NCBI GenBank assembly: GCA_964427415.1
Contig: CAYRUH010000004.1
Span: forward strand, 58,409-122,408
Direction of reading: 5' to 3'
Source of the DNA: Lentisalinibacter sp964427415
Lineage (GTDB): Bacteria > Pseudomonadota > Gammaproteobacteria > Steroidobacterales > Woeseiaceae
Length of the DNA stretch: 64,000 nt
A program made the position numbers and the translations under genes. This document shows, one piece after another, positions 8,659-17,057 of the stretch. The notes under the pieces were generated by a model. The model did no database searches. It worked only from the letters and a program-made list of their open reading frames with translations, and was not told the DNA's origin. Position 1 is the stretch's first letter. Each line of letters starts with the position of its first letter.

Positions 8659-9350
8659 TGAGCGACGGCGCGGGCAAGGCGGTGGTTCTCCTCTCCGGCG
8701 GACTCGATTCGGCGACGACACTGGCGATCGCCCGCGACGCCGGCTACGAATGCCATGCGCTCAGCGTGCGCTACGGCCAGCGCCACACGGCCGAACTCGA
8801 AGCAGCCGACCGGTTGGCCGAGGCCCTTGGCGCCACCTCTCACCGCCGCATGAGTGTGGATTTCGGCGGCATCGGCGGCTCCGCGCTCACCGACCCGACG
8901 CTGGACGTGCCGGAAACACCCCGGGAAGGCATCCCCGTCACCTACGTGCCAGCCAGGAACACCGTATTCCTGTCGCTCGCGCTGGGGCTGGCCGAAGTCA
9001 TCGAAGCCGACGGCATCTGGATCGGTGTGAACGCCGTCGACTACTCCGGATATCCCGACTGCCGGCCGGCATTCATCATGGCCTTCCAGGAGCTCGCCAA
9101 CGTGGCCACCAGGGCGGCGGTGGAGGGCAAGGGCGTGCGCATCCACACGCCGCTGATCGAGCTCAGCAAGGCGGAGATCATCCGCCGCGGCATGAAGCTG
9201 GGCGTGGACTACTCGCTCACCGTCTCGTGCTACCAGGCCGACGACGACGGGCGCGCCTGCGGCGTCTGCGACGCCTGCCGCCTGCGCCGCAAGGGCTTCG
9301 AGGAGGCCGGCGTCGCCGATCCCACCCGCTATGGAGCCGGACAAGACTGA
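8658..9350 (+). CDS. queC: 7-cyano-7-deazaguanine synthase QueC
   Basis: QueC converts 7-carboxy-7-deazaguanine to preQ0 using ATP and ammonia. The 230-residue protein has the PP-loop motif VVLLSGGLDSAT near the N-terminus, the conserved YVPARNTVFLSLA segment, and a C-terminal zinc site (C near YQADDD followed by CGVCDAC). It is translationally coupled to queE. Queuosine genes next to cpoB are common in gammaproteobacteria. Confidence 0.96.
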   Translation: MSDGAGKAVVLLSGGLDSATTLAIARDAGYECHALSVRYGQRHTAELEAADRLAEALGATSHRRMSVDFGGIGGSALTDPTLDVPETPREGIPVTYVPARNTVFLSLALGLAEVIEADGIWIGVNAVDYSGYPDCRPAFIMAFQELANVATRAAVEGKGVRIHTPLIELSKAEIIRRGMKLGVDYSLTVSCYQADDDGRACGVCDACRLRRKGFEEAGVADPTRYGAGQD

Positions 9351-9436
9351 TCCGCAGCGGATTCCGGGTGTGGCTTTCTGATCGCCGCCGCTTCCGGTAT
9401 TATGCCGCCTCCCGGCCGGGCGCCCGGGCGGCCGGC

Positions 9437-9485
9437 GGGCCGTTAGCTCAGTTGGTAGAGCAGCTGGCTTTTAACCGCCAGCCTT
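9437..9485 (+). pseudogene. Degraded tRNA-Lys(TTT), 5' half
   Basis: The sequence from 9437 has a plausible acceptor 5' strand (gggccgt), an intact D arm (gctcagttggtagagc) and an anticodon loop CTTTTAA that reads as Lys UUU. After the loop the anticodon stem no longer pairs cleanly, there is no TTCGA T-loop and no CCA end. The 5' half resembles typical gammaproteobacterial tRNA-Lys. A second, complete tRNA-Lys follows 75 bases later, so this looks like a broken tandem copy. Confidence 0.6.
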
Positions 9486-9535
9486 GGTCGGGAAAGTCGT
9501 GCAGAGACAATGGGTTAGGGCCCCACACCGCCCCA

Positions 9536-9557
9536 CTGGGGAGGTGCTGGGGAGGTG
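9536..9557. repeat. Perfect 11-bp tandem duplication before tRNA-Lys
   Basis: The unit ctggggaggtg occurs twice in direct succession, ending three bases before the complete tRNA-Lys. With the ttggggg that follows, the stretch contains several G-runs. No function is evident. Confidence 0.7.
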
Positions 9558-9559
9558 TT

Positions 9560-9635
9560 GGGGGTATAGCTCAGTTGGTAGAGCATCGGCCTTTTAAGCC
9601 GCTGGTCCCAGGTTCGAGCCCTGGTGCCCCCACCA
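9560..9635 (+). tRNA. tRNA-Lys (anticodon TTT)
   Basis: A full cloverleaf of 76 bases including encoded CCA can be drawn: acceptor GGGGGTA/TGCCCCC, D arm GCTC...GAGC, anticodon loop CTTTTAA (UUU, Lys), T arm CCAGG-TTCGAGC-CCTGG. The outermost anticodon-stem pair (positions 27-43) is a T/C mismatch. It forms the left edge of a segment of accessory genes. Confidence 0.9.
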
Positions 9636-9734
9636 TTTGCCGAAGGCGACATGACCTGCACGATCGGCCTCCCGGAGATTCCCGGCCGAGTTGCTTTTAA
9701 ACGGCGGGACTTCTTTCGGACGGTTGCATCCGTG

Positions 9735-10567
9735 TCACGGCGCGATGCCTGATAGGTGGGCCAAAGCCTTCAGCGCCCCGGGCAAGAGGTCGGCCTCTTT
9801 CTTCAAGACCGCTTCAAAGTGCGCGTCTGGATCGTTCGCCGCCTTGAAGAGGTGCACGTTGTTCCGGACGTCACGGAGTTCGTTGAGCGTGTCCCAGTGC
9901 GCGCGAACGTCGCGGCGAGGGTGGCCTGCAGGACCTTTCCAAGCATTAAGTACATTGCCGAACGTCCGTCGGTAAGGGTCCTTCGGGAGAGAGTATCCTC
10001 GCTCCTCCGCTAGATATCTGAGCACAGCCTCAGCAATCGAGGCGCATATAAGAAGCGCGGCCTTTATTGCGCCCGCGCGAACGGAGAGCCCAAGCGGCCT
10101 CTCCCAAGGTTTGGCCTCCAATTGTCCGGCCGCTGTGAACTTGACCTTCTCAAGGATCTCTAGGTGGAATTGGAGATATTGATACTCCTGCGCAATAGCG
10201 TGACCAAGTTCATCCGGAATGTGCTCCCAGTAGAACGAACGTAGACCCTCTAGTGTCCCGTGCGGGTAATTCGTTGACCTTCTGAGCTTGCAGGAGCTTT
10301 GCTGGCAAGGCGCGCTGGAGAAGGTTTGGTGGTTCCAAATCGAGCCAGCGCAACGCCGCTAGCAAAGCTCCTGGAAGCTCCCGAAGGGCGAGAATCTGAG
10401 CGCCTTGGAGCAGCGTTGCCAGTTTTTGATGTGGAACCACCACACCGGCGAACTGGCGCCTTGTCCAAGGCGCTCAGATTCTCGCAGAAGGTCAACGAAT
10501 TACCCGCACGGGACACTAGTGCCAGGAGGTGAACGGTCGGAGGGTCGAAGTAGAAATCCACCGCCAT
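9735..10567 (-). pseudogene. HEPN-like protein gene interrupted by a MITE
   Basis: On the minus strand, an ATG at 10567 opens MAVDFYFDPPTVHLLAL and then runs into a 270-bp element. Removing the element plus one copy of its CTAG duplication joins this, with no frameshift or stop, to EGLRSFYWEHIPDELGHAI and on to the frame ending at 9735. The restored protein has 188 residues. Its second half has a helical layout with RDVRNNVH, an RX(4-6)H motif as in HEPN RNase domains, so a toxin- or defence-type role is possible but unproven. As it stands, the downstream part could only be made from an internal TTG at 10121 (128 residues). Confidence 0.7.
10250..10519. mobile_element. 270-bp MITE with 35-bp perfect terminal inverted repeats
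   Basis: Bases 10250-10284 and 10485-10519 are perfect 35-bp inverted repeats beginning ctagtgtcccgtgcgggt. The outer CTAG is probably a 4-bp target duplication, because deleting the element with one CTAG restores an open frame in the host gene. The interior holds further inverted repeats: gcgagaatctgagcgcc near 10389 pairs with its complement near 10469, tggtggttcca near 10330 pairs near 10432, and aggagctttgct near 10291 pairs near 10363. There is no transposase, so it is a non-autonomous element. Confidence 0.85.
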
Positions 10568-10641
10568 CGTAGCGCCTGCATCTCACACAAACGAGTTTAG
10601 GCTACCAGCTTGCCATATAGCGGCATTCTGCTCTACGTCTT

Positions 10642-10818
10642 ATGTCACAAGCTGATACGGTGATCTTGACGACTCCTTACTCTCGCGCCTGGTGGAAGTG
10701 GTACAGCACAATTGCTGACCCAACCACCGTTGCGATAGTGAATGATGAACTGAGCCGGGTACCGATCGACTCAGAGCAAAAACGCTTTGAATCTATTTCG
10801 AACTCGCTCCAGGAATAG
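10642..10818 (+). CDS. Possible small hypothetical protein, 58 residues
   Basis: An ATG-to-TAG frame encodes MSQADTVILTTPYSRAWWKW and continues to ISNSLQE. Base use is more AT-rich than in the core genes and there is no clear Shine-Dalgarno sequence. No family is recognised. It lies between the MITE-split gene and an IS3 remnant, so it may be a fragment of a lost gene or fortuitous. Confidence 0.25.
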   Translation: MSQADTVILTTPYSRAWWKWYSTIADPTTVAIVNDELSRVPIDSEQKRFESISNSLQE

Positions 10819-10826
10819 AGCGACGG

Positions 10827-11175
10827 TTGCAGCGCAGCGGGCGTCATGTCTGCTTTATCGCTCACAGTGGGCCATCCAGAATCCGACTGTCATTGCGGTG
10901 CGACCGGAGTATCTCGACGACCGGCAACGAAATGGCTCTTACGGATGTAAGCGACGCGTTGTCGAAAGGCGCCTCAGATGCACGCGCTGGTATCGGCAGG
11001 TACTTTGATGTGTACAATCGAGGAAGGCCACACTCCAGCTTAAAAAGGAAAATGCCGGACCAGGTCTATTGCTCATCGCAGCCGCTGACCCTGGCTGCTT
11101 AAACGACAGGCGCGGATCTACTTATAGAAGTAGAAGCGGGTTTAGCTGTCCAAAGAATTGGGGCCGCCTCTGAGT
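10827..11175 (+). mobile_element. IS3-family insertion sequence remnant (transposase C-terminus and right end)
   Basis: The frame ending at 11102 encodes SDARAGIGRYFDVYNRGRPH followed by SSLKRKMPDQVY, which matches the end of the IS3-type OrfB integrase core (normally ARAGI..YF.FYN..RPHSSL...TPDQ.Y). The catalytic DDE residues upstream are missing and the upstream part is scrambled. The bases after the stop run through gctgtccaaagaattggggccgcctctga (11147-11175), which resembles the right terminal repeat of such elements. Only about the last tenth of an IS is left. Confidence 0.8.
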
Positions 11176-11279
11176 GCTTCCCCGCCCAGAGAGGAAATGT
11201 TGGGGCTTGACGCTGAGGTTTGGGGATTTTCACTGCGCCGGGTAGCCGGGTTCCGCCATTCAACATGGGAACAAATACG

Positions 11280-13208
11280 ATGAAGGGATTCCTGTTGGTA
11301 GTGACGCTGCTCTTGATCGCGAACGTGACATGGGCGCAAGCAACACTGGACGCGCCTGCAAGCGCCGGAACCGGTGCGACCGTAGAGGTGAGCTGGACTG
11401 GCCCCGGGGAAAATTACGACTCGGTGTATGTGCTGAAGCCCGGGCAGCCCGATGAAGCATCCGGCATTCACTCTGCGAGCATCCTCAACGGCAAAAATCC
11501 GATAGCGCTGCTGATGCCGGACGAACCGGGCGAATTTGAGCTTCGCTACTGGTCCCGTGGCGACAAGCGGGTGCTTGCGCGACGGCCGATTACACTGATT
11601 GATGCGCCCAGCTCACTCGAGGCACCAGAGCGCGCCCCCATGGGCGTGGTACTGCCGGTGGCCTGGGAGGGGCCCGGCAATAAATACGATTTGGTGGTTG
11701 TTGTGCCTGCCGGGTCGCCCGACGCTGCTGTCGCAGTAGCACAGGCAACGATCCTGAATGCCAATCCAGTGAACCTGAATCTGCCGGAGTCTCCCGGCGA
11801 GTACGAGTTGCGCTATGTGACGCGCCAGAACAAGCGGGTGCTTGCGAGGCGCCCCCTTACAATTGAGGCCGTCGCAGCATCACTCTCCGGCCCTTCTTCG
11901 GCAAAGCGCGGCGAAGTCGTGGAGGTGACCTGGGAGGGTCCGGGCAATAATTACGACCGTGTCGAGATTCACGCGGCCGGCGCCGCGGACGATGCGAGAC
12001 CCCTCGCTGCACGTGGCATTACCAGCCGGCGCAATCCGATCTCCCTGAAGGTGCCCGACGAGCCGGGTGATTACGAGTTTCGCTACAGCACGGCGCGCGA
12101 GAAACTGTTGCTGGCGCGCCAACCGTTCTCGATTCGCGATGTCGAGTCGACGCTCCAGGCGCCGGAATTGGCGCTGGCCGCCAGTCCCCTGTACGTGCAG
12201 TGGCAGGGCCCGGGAAACAACTACGATCGCGTCGAACTCATCGACCCGGCGGCGCCGGAAGAGCCCCTTGCGAGCGGCAGTATCCTGAACGGCGTCAATC
12301 CCGTGCTCATTCACGTGCCGGACATAGCTGGTCAGTACGAGCTCCGCTACGTGACAACCATGGCCAACAACATACTCGCCACCCGGGCGATCGAGATTCA
12401 GCCTGCGGGCCGTCTGCGAGTGAGCTTTGTTGGCACCCGTGAGCTGTCTGCGCCTGCCACCGGTGGATTCGGTGCCATTGAACTTATTCTTGACGCCTCC
12501 GGCAGCATGCTTAAGCGGACCGAATCAGGTGCGCGGCGCATCGAGGTCGCGCGCGACGTGCTGCAGATGATGGTCCGCGACTACCTGTCCGACGGTCAGC
12601 CGCTGGCCTTGCGCGTGTTTGGTCACAAGGAAGTTGAAAGTTGCCGCACGGACCTTGAGCTGCCACTGGCACCGCTCGACCGGGAGCAAGCCGCAGTCAC
12701 CATCGCGAGCATCAATGCAATGAACCTGGCTAAAACACCCATTGCAGACTCGATTGCTCAGGTTCCGAACGACTTGGCGAAGGCCAATGGGCCAAAGAGC
12801 ATCATACTGATTACCGACGGCGAGGAGACCTGCGAGGGTGATCCGGCGCAAGTCATCGCCTCACTGCGCAGCGCTGGCCTGGATGTGCAAGTCTCGGTCG
12901 TGGGCTTCGCCATTGATGACGCCGAACTGAAGAATAGCTTTGAGCAATGGGCCGCGGTGGGGGGCGGCGGCTACTTCGACGCCCGATCGGCGGACGACCT
13001 GCTGCGCTCATTGAAGGCGGTGATTTCAGGACCGTTCACGGTACTCAATAAGCGGGACGAAATCGTTGGCGAGGGGATAATCGGGGGCGCGGATATCGTG
13101 TTGCCGCCGGGAACGTATCGCGTGCGGACGGGCGGCGAGCCACCACGCTGGATCGAGAATGTAAAGATTCGGCCGCGGGAGACCACTGAGGCAGCGTTTG
13201 GCGAGTGA
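11280..13208 (+). CDS. Secreted VWA-domain protein with four tandem Ig-like repeats
   Basis: The 642-residue protein starts with a signal peptide (MKGFLLVVTLLLIANVTWAQ). ATG 11280 is chosen over ATG 11265 because it has GGGA upstream and a clean signal. Four related repeats of about 87 residues follow (22-107, 111-197, 200-287, 290-375), each with W-x-GPGNNYD, ILN..NP, and PGEYELRY...RVLARRP. A von Willebrand factor A domain spans about 395-580 with MIDAS residues DASGS (405-409), TP (486-487) and TDGEE (512-516). A small beta-rich C-terminal domain (about 585-642) ends the protein. It probably acts outside the cytoplasm as a metal-dependent adhesion or assembly protein; no partner gene is adjacent. 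It lies in the accessory segment and is less GC-rich than its neighbours. Confidence 0.85.
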   Translation: MKGFLLVVTLLLIANVTWAQATLDAPASAGTGATVEVSWTGPGENYDSVYVLKPGQPDEASGIHSASILNGKNPIALLMPDEPGEFELRYWSRGDKRVLARRPITLIDAPSSLEAPERAPMGVVLPVAWEGPGNKYDLVVVVPAGSPDAAVAVAQATILNANPVNLNLPESPGEYELRYVTRQNKRVLARRPLTIEAVAASLSGPSSAKRGEVVEVTWEGPGNNYDRVEIHAAGAADDARPLAARGITSRRNPISLKVPDEPGDYEFRYSTAREKLLLARQPFSIRDVESTLQAPELALAASPLYVQWQGPGNNYDRVELIDPAAPEEPLASGSILNGVNPVLIHVPDIAGQYELRYVTTMANNILATRAIEIQPAGRLRVSFVGTRELSAPATGGFGAIELILDASGSMLKRTESGARRIEVARDVLQMMVRDYLSDGQPLALRVFGHKEVESCRTDLELPLAPLDREQAAVTIASINAMNLAKTPIADSIAQVPNDLAKANGPKSIILITDGEETCEGDPAQVIASLRSAGLDVQVSVVGFAIDDAELKNSFEQWAAVGGGGYFDARSADDLLRSLKAVISGPFTVLNKRDEIVGEGIIGGADIVLPPGTYRVRTGGEPPRWIENVKIRPRETTEAAFGE

Positions 13209-13393
13209 GTGTTCTTGACTGAGCAGGCGGTCGGGTACGTTTCGAACAGCCTGTCTGTGGTCGGGTTCAGCGTGCGGCAAGCCTGCCTCCCTTCCACGCT
13301 ACACCGCTACCGAAGATCGCCGGAAAATCCCGCCAGTAATCGGATCGGCACGCGCTGACTTCGGGAGGGATCGTAGTTATAGAGCAATATCGG

Positions 13394-14005
13394 ATGACCC
13401 GACTCCAGCCTCCTGAACTGAGACTGCCGTCACTCGCCATCGCACGGCCATCCGGGTATTCTGAATCGCCCGCATACCGGAGGCGGCTCATTTTTCGACG
13501 AATCGGTCAGATCGGATCGGGCGCTGCGCCGGCGTTGGCTATGGCCACCGCTCTCGCACTCGGCGGTTGCGCGTGGCAACCGGCAGAACTGCCGTCCGAG
13601 CACGTCGAAACTCCCGCCCGCACGGTCTCACCGCAGAACGCGCTGGGCGACCGTGCTGCGGCGATCGCGCTTCAGCAAATCGGAACCCCGTACCGCTACG
13701 GCGGGCAGACACCCGCGGGCTTCGATTGCAGCGGGCTCGTCCACTACGCATACGGGCAGGCGGGCAGGGCGGTGCCGCGGACGACCGGTGCACTGTGGTC
13801 GCGAACCCAGCCGGTGCCGCGCGACGAGCTGCGCGCAGGCGATCTCCTGTTCTTTTCCATCGACGGCAAGATGCAGCATGTGGGGCTCTACGTCGGCGAG
13901 GGGCGTTTCGCGCATGCCCCGTCCTCCGGGCGTACGGTTACGGTCGAGTCTCTGTCGGCGGATTTCTACCGGCAGGCATTTCTGCGCGGCGGACGACTGC
14001 ATTAG
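13394..14005 (+). CDS. NlpC/P60 family cell-wall hydrolase, predicted lipoprotein
   Basis: This is a papain-like cysteine peptidase domain of the kind that cuts peptidoglycan crosslinks (MepS/Spr-like). Catalytic Cys112 is in FDCSGLVHYAY, with His162 in MQHVGLYVG and a third polar residue at His174. A lipobox LALGGC (Cys59 from the ATG at 13394) follows a hydrophobic stretch. The 30-35 residues before that stretch are not signal-like, so the true start may be further in; GGAGG at 13480-13484 precedes only an ATT codon. The gene stands alone between the VWA gene and a small unknown gene. Confidence 0.85.
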   Translation: MTRLQPPELRLPSLAIARPSGYSESPAYRRRLIFRRIGQIGSGAAPALAMATALALGGCAWQPAELPSEHVETPARTVSPQNALGDRAAAIALQQIGTPYRYGGQTPAGFDCSGLVHYAYGQAGRAVPRTTGALWSRTQPVPRDELRAGDLLFFSIDGKMQHVGLYVGEGRFAHAPSSGRTVTVESLSADFYRQAFLRGGRLH

Positions 14006-14059
14006 CCGGGCTCGTGACCCCGGGGAGGAGGATGAGCGTGGGGCGAAGGGACGTGGCGG

Positions 14060-14416
14060 ATGAGCCCTGTGTTAGGGTGGAACTCAATCCCACAAGACCC
14101 GGATTGGACAGCCATCACCCAGGAAAAAACGAAACCCGACCAGCCCGCCTGCCTCGAATGCGGCCACCGCTTCACCACCGGTGAACTCTCCGCGATGACG
14201 GCATCGGAGGAGTCCCACGACCTCTGCGTCGTCGACTGTTCGGCCTGTGGCGCCCACAACATCGCCCGCGCCGAGCCCCAGGGTGGCTTTAACCAGCAGC
14301 CCCGGCTGGTGGTCCTGCGCACCGTCGCGCACAAGCCGGGGGCGCCGGACGTCTTTCACGAGACCGTGGAACCCGGCGTCGACGTACATCCGGTCACCCG
14401 GGGCAAGTCGGACTGA
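14060..14416 (+). CDS. Small hypothetical protein with CxxC pairs
   Basis: A 118-residue frame from ATG 14060 contains CLECGHRF and CSACGAHN, two CxxC knuckles about 30 residues apart, suggesting a zinc ribbon. The rest is polar with no membrane segment or signal peptide. No named family is recognised. It reads in the same direction as the genes on both sides, with a REP-like palindrome between it and thrA. Confidence 0.5.
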   Translation: MSPVLGWNSIPQDPDWTAITQEKTKPDQPACLECGHRFTTGELSAMTASEESHDLCVVDCSACGAHNIARAEPQGGFNQQPRLVVLRTVAHKPGAPDVFHETVEPGVDVHPVTRGKSD

Positions 14417-14506
14417 AGCGAAGCCCTCCGGCCCGACGGTTGCGCCTGATACCTTCAGGGCGCGACGAACCCCCCTGAATGCCGCTATCATTACGCACTT
14501 TTTTAC

Positions 14507-14559
14507 TGTGGGAGGGACTGCAGGCCCGATTGTTTGGTCGGGGCTAAAGCCCCTCCTAC
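14507..14559. repeat. REP-like palindrome upstream of thrA
   Basis: The stretch tgtgggagggactgcaggcc through ggggctaaagcccctcctac forms an imperfect hairpin (gtgggagg/cctcctac arms and an inner ggggct/agcccc pair). It shares the cctcctac arm and GC-rich palindromic layout with two other copies at 43111-43178 and 50242-50276. It lies within 25 bases of the thrA start. Confidence 0.7.
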
Positions 14560-14579
14560 TTTAGGACGGACGGAATCTC

Positions 14580-17057
14580 TTGGAACGCGCGCCCTGGAAG
14601 ATCCACAAGTTCGGCGGTAGCAGCCTGGCGGATGCCGCATGCTTCCGCCGCGTCGCCGAAATTCTGAAACACCAGCCCACACGGCCGCTGGGCGTGGTGG
14701 TCTCCGCCATGCGCGGCATGACCGACACGCTGCTGGCCCTGGTGGAGGGCGCCCAGCGGGGCACCACCGATCACGATCAGGCGCTTGGGCCGTTGCGAGA
14801 GCGTTATGCGCAGGCCGCCGGAGAACTGCTGACGCCGGCAAACCGCACGCCGGTGCTGGATGCCTGGGAGAAGGATGCTAGCGACCTCGGCGACCTGCTC
14901 CGTGCCATCGCGCTGGTGCGCAGCGCCGACCAGCGCAGCCGGGACGTCGCGGCCGGCTTCGGGGAACTCTGGTCCGCCCGTCTGCTGGCCGCCTTCCTTG
15001 ATCAGGAGTTCGCCAGCGCGGCCGTAGACTGGCTGGATGCCCGCCGGGCGCTGACCGTCCACCAGACCGAACTCGGCCCGAGCGTACTCTGGGACGTCTC
15101 GCGACGGCGCACCGCGGAGTCGCTCGCCGACGGGGACCCGGACGTGCTCGTCGTCACCGGCTTCATCGCCGAGGACGAGCAGGGCCTGCAGACCACGCTG
15201 GGCCGCAACGGCAGCGATTTCTCGGCAGCGATCTTCGCGGTGCTACTGGATGCGGACGAGCTCAGCATCTGGACCGACGTCGACGGCGTCATGAGCGGCG
15301 ACCCCAACCGGGTGCCCGAGGCCAAGGTCATCGACACGCTGTCCTATAACGAGGCGATGGAGCTCGCTTATTTCGGGGCCAAGGTCATCCATCCCCAGAC
15401 CATGGGGCCGGCGATCGCCAACAGCATTCCCATCCTGATCCGCAACACCTTCGCACCGGATCATCCGGGTACCCGGGTAGTGGCCGCCTCCGGCGGCGAG
15501 GACAAGATCAAGGGCATCACCGCCATCGACGGCGTGGCGCTGGTGAACGTGGAGGGCGCCGGCATGATTGGTGTGCCGGGCACCGCGGACCGGATCTTCG
15601 GCTCGCTCAGGGAAGCGGACGTCTCGGTGATTCTGATCTCCCAGGCGAGTTCGGAGCATTCCATCTGCTTCGCGGTGCCGGCGCTGCTGGCGGATACCGC
15701 CCGGCAGGTGGTCTCGGAGGCCTTCGCGGAGGAACTGGCGAGCGGCCAGATTCAGCGCGTGGAGGTGACGCCCTCGTGCAGCATCCTGGCAGTGGTGGGC
15801 GACGGCATGTCGGGCACGCCGGGCGTGGCCGGCCGTTTCCTGAACACCCTCGGCCGCGCGGGCATCAACGTGAGCGCGATCGCCCAGGGGTCCTCGGAGC
15901 GCAATATCTCCGCGGTGGTCCGCCAGGAGGATGCCACCCGGGCGCTGCGTGCCGTCCACTCCGGCTTCTACCTCTCGGCCAAGACCCTCTCCATCGGCGT
16001 CATCGGGCCCGGCATGGTGGGCTCCACGCTGTTGGCCCAGATCGCCGAACAGGCGAGCCGGCTGCGCGAGCAGTTCAATCTGGATCTGCGCATCCGCGCG
16101 ATCGCGACCTCCTCGAAGATGCTGCTGGCCGACCGGCGCATCGACCTGACCGACTGGCAATCGGCGCTGGCGTGCGGTGGCGAGGATACCGATCTGGACC
16201 GGCTGGTGGAGCATATCCATACCGATCATCTGCCCCATTCGGTACTGATCGATTGCACGGCGAGCGACAAGGTGGCGGGGCGCTACGCCGACTGGCTGCG
16301 CCGGGGCATCCACGTGGTGACGCCGAACAAGAAGGCGTTCAGCGCGGGATATGACTACTACCGTGAGCTGCAGGAGGCGGCGCGGCAGGGTAGCTCGCAC
16401 TATTTCTATGAGACCACGGTGGGCGCCGCGCTACCGGTCATACAGGCGCTACGGGACCTGCGCGAGACCGGCGACCGGATCGATCATGTCGAAGGTATCT
16501 TCTCCGGCACGCTCGCCTACCTCTTCAACACTTTCGACGGCAGCCGGCCTTTCTCCGAGATCGTCGCCGAGGCGCGGGCCAGCGGCTATACCGAGCCGGA
16601 TCCCCGCGACGACCTGTCCGGCATGGACGTGGCACGCAAGGTCATTATTCTGGCCCGGGAGATGGGGCTCGCGCTCGATGTCTCCGAACTCGACATCCGC
16701 AGCCTCGTGCCGACGGAACTCGAGTCGGGCTCGGTGGAGGACTTCCTGCGCGAGCTGCCGAAGTTCGACGAGGCGATGCAGCGCCTGCTCGAAGAGGCCC
16801 GGGACAGCGGCAAGGTACTTCGCTATGTCGGCAGGCTCGACCGGGACGGCCACGCAAGCGTGGATCTCGTGCAGCTGGACCGCAGCCACCCTTTCGCCAA
16901 CATCAACCTGACCGACAATGTGGTGCAGTTTGTCAGCGAGCGCTACTCTGCCAACCCGATGGTGATCCAGGGACCGGGGGCGGGGCCGGCCGTGACCGCG
17001 GCGGGCATCTTCGCGGATCTCCTGCGTCTGACGGCCTACGTGGGCGGCGAGGAATGA
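14580..17057 (+). CDS. thrA: Bifunctional aspartokinase / homoserine dehydrogenase (ThrA-type)
   Basis: The 825-residue fusion carries out the first and third steps of the threonine branch. The N-terminal kinase has KFGGSSLADA (residues 10-19). Two ACT-type segments follow (around 320-470, including SSEHSICFAVP and SSERNISAVVRQE), so feedback by threonine is likely. The homoserine dehydrogenase part begins IGVIGPGMVGSTLLAQI (Rossmann motif) and includes TPNKKAFS and the signature around YTEPDPRDDLSGMDVARK. The start is TTG 14580; no ATG or GTG gives the proper N-terminus. The stop overlaps thrB (ATGA). Confidence 0.96.
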   Translation: MERAPWKIHKFGGSSLADAACFRRVAEILKHQPTRPLGVVVSAMRGMTDTLLALVEGAQRGTTDHDQALGPLRERYAQAAGELLTPANRTPVLDAWEKDASDLGDLLRAIALVRSADQRSRDVAAGFGELWSARLLAAFLDQEFASAAVDWLDARRALTVHQTELGPSVLWDVSRRRTAESLADGDPDVLVVTGFIAEDEQGLQTTLGRNGSDFSAAIFAVLLDADELSIWTDVDGVMSGDPNRVPEAKVIDTLSYNEAMELAYFGAKVIHPQTMGPAIANSIPILIRNTFAPDHPGTRVVAASGGEDKIKGITAIDGVALVNVEGAGMIGVPGTADRIFGSLREADVSVILISQASSEHSICFAVPALLADTARQVVSEAFAEELASGQIQRVEVTPSCSILAVVGDGMSGTPGVAGRFLNTLGRAGINVSAIAQGSSERNISAVVRQEDATRALRAVHSGFYLSAKTLSIGVIGPGMVGSTLLAQIAEQASRLREQFNLDLRIRAIATSSKMLLADRRIDLTDWQSALACGGEDTDLDRLVEHIHTDHLPHSVLIDCTASDKVAGRYADWLRRGIHVVTPNKKAFSAGYDYYRELQEAARQGSSHYFYETTVGAALPVIQALRDLRETGDRIDHVEGIFSGTLAYLFNTFDGSRPFSEIVAEARASGYTEPDPRDDLSGMDVARKVIILAREMGLALDVSELDIRSLVPTELESGSVEDFLRELPKFDEAMQRLLEEARDSGKVLRYVGRLDRDGHASVDLVQLDRSHPFANINLTDNVVQFVSERYSANPMVIQGPGAGPAVTAAGIFADLLRLTAYVGGEE

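Noticed and set aside
9560..13208. Direct repeat of the tRNA-Lys 3' end marking the right border of an island
   Set aside because: I looked for the ggttcgagccctggtgccccc segment downstream and saw no convincing copy.
14417..14579. A threonine attenuator or leader peptide before thrA
   Set aside because: No short frame with clustered Thr or Ile codons; the hairpin there matches the REP-like repeat family instead.
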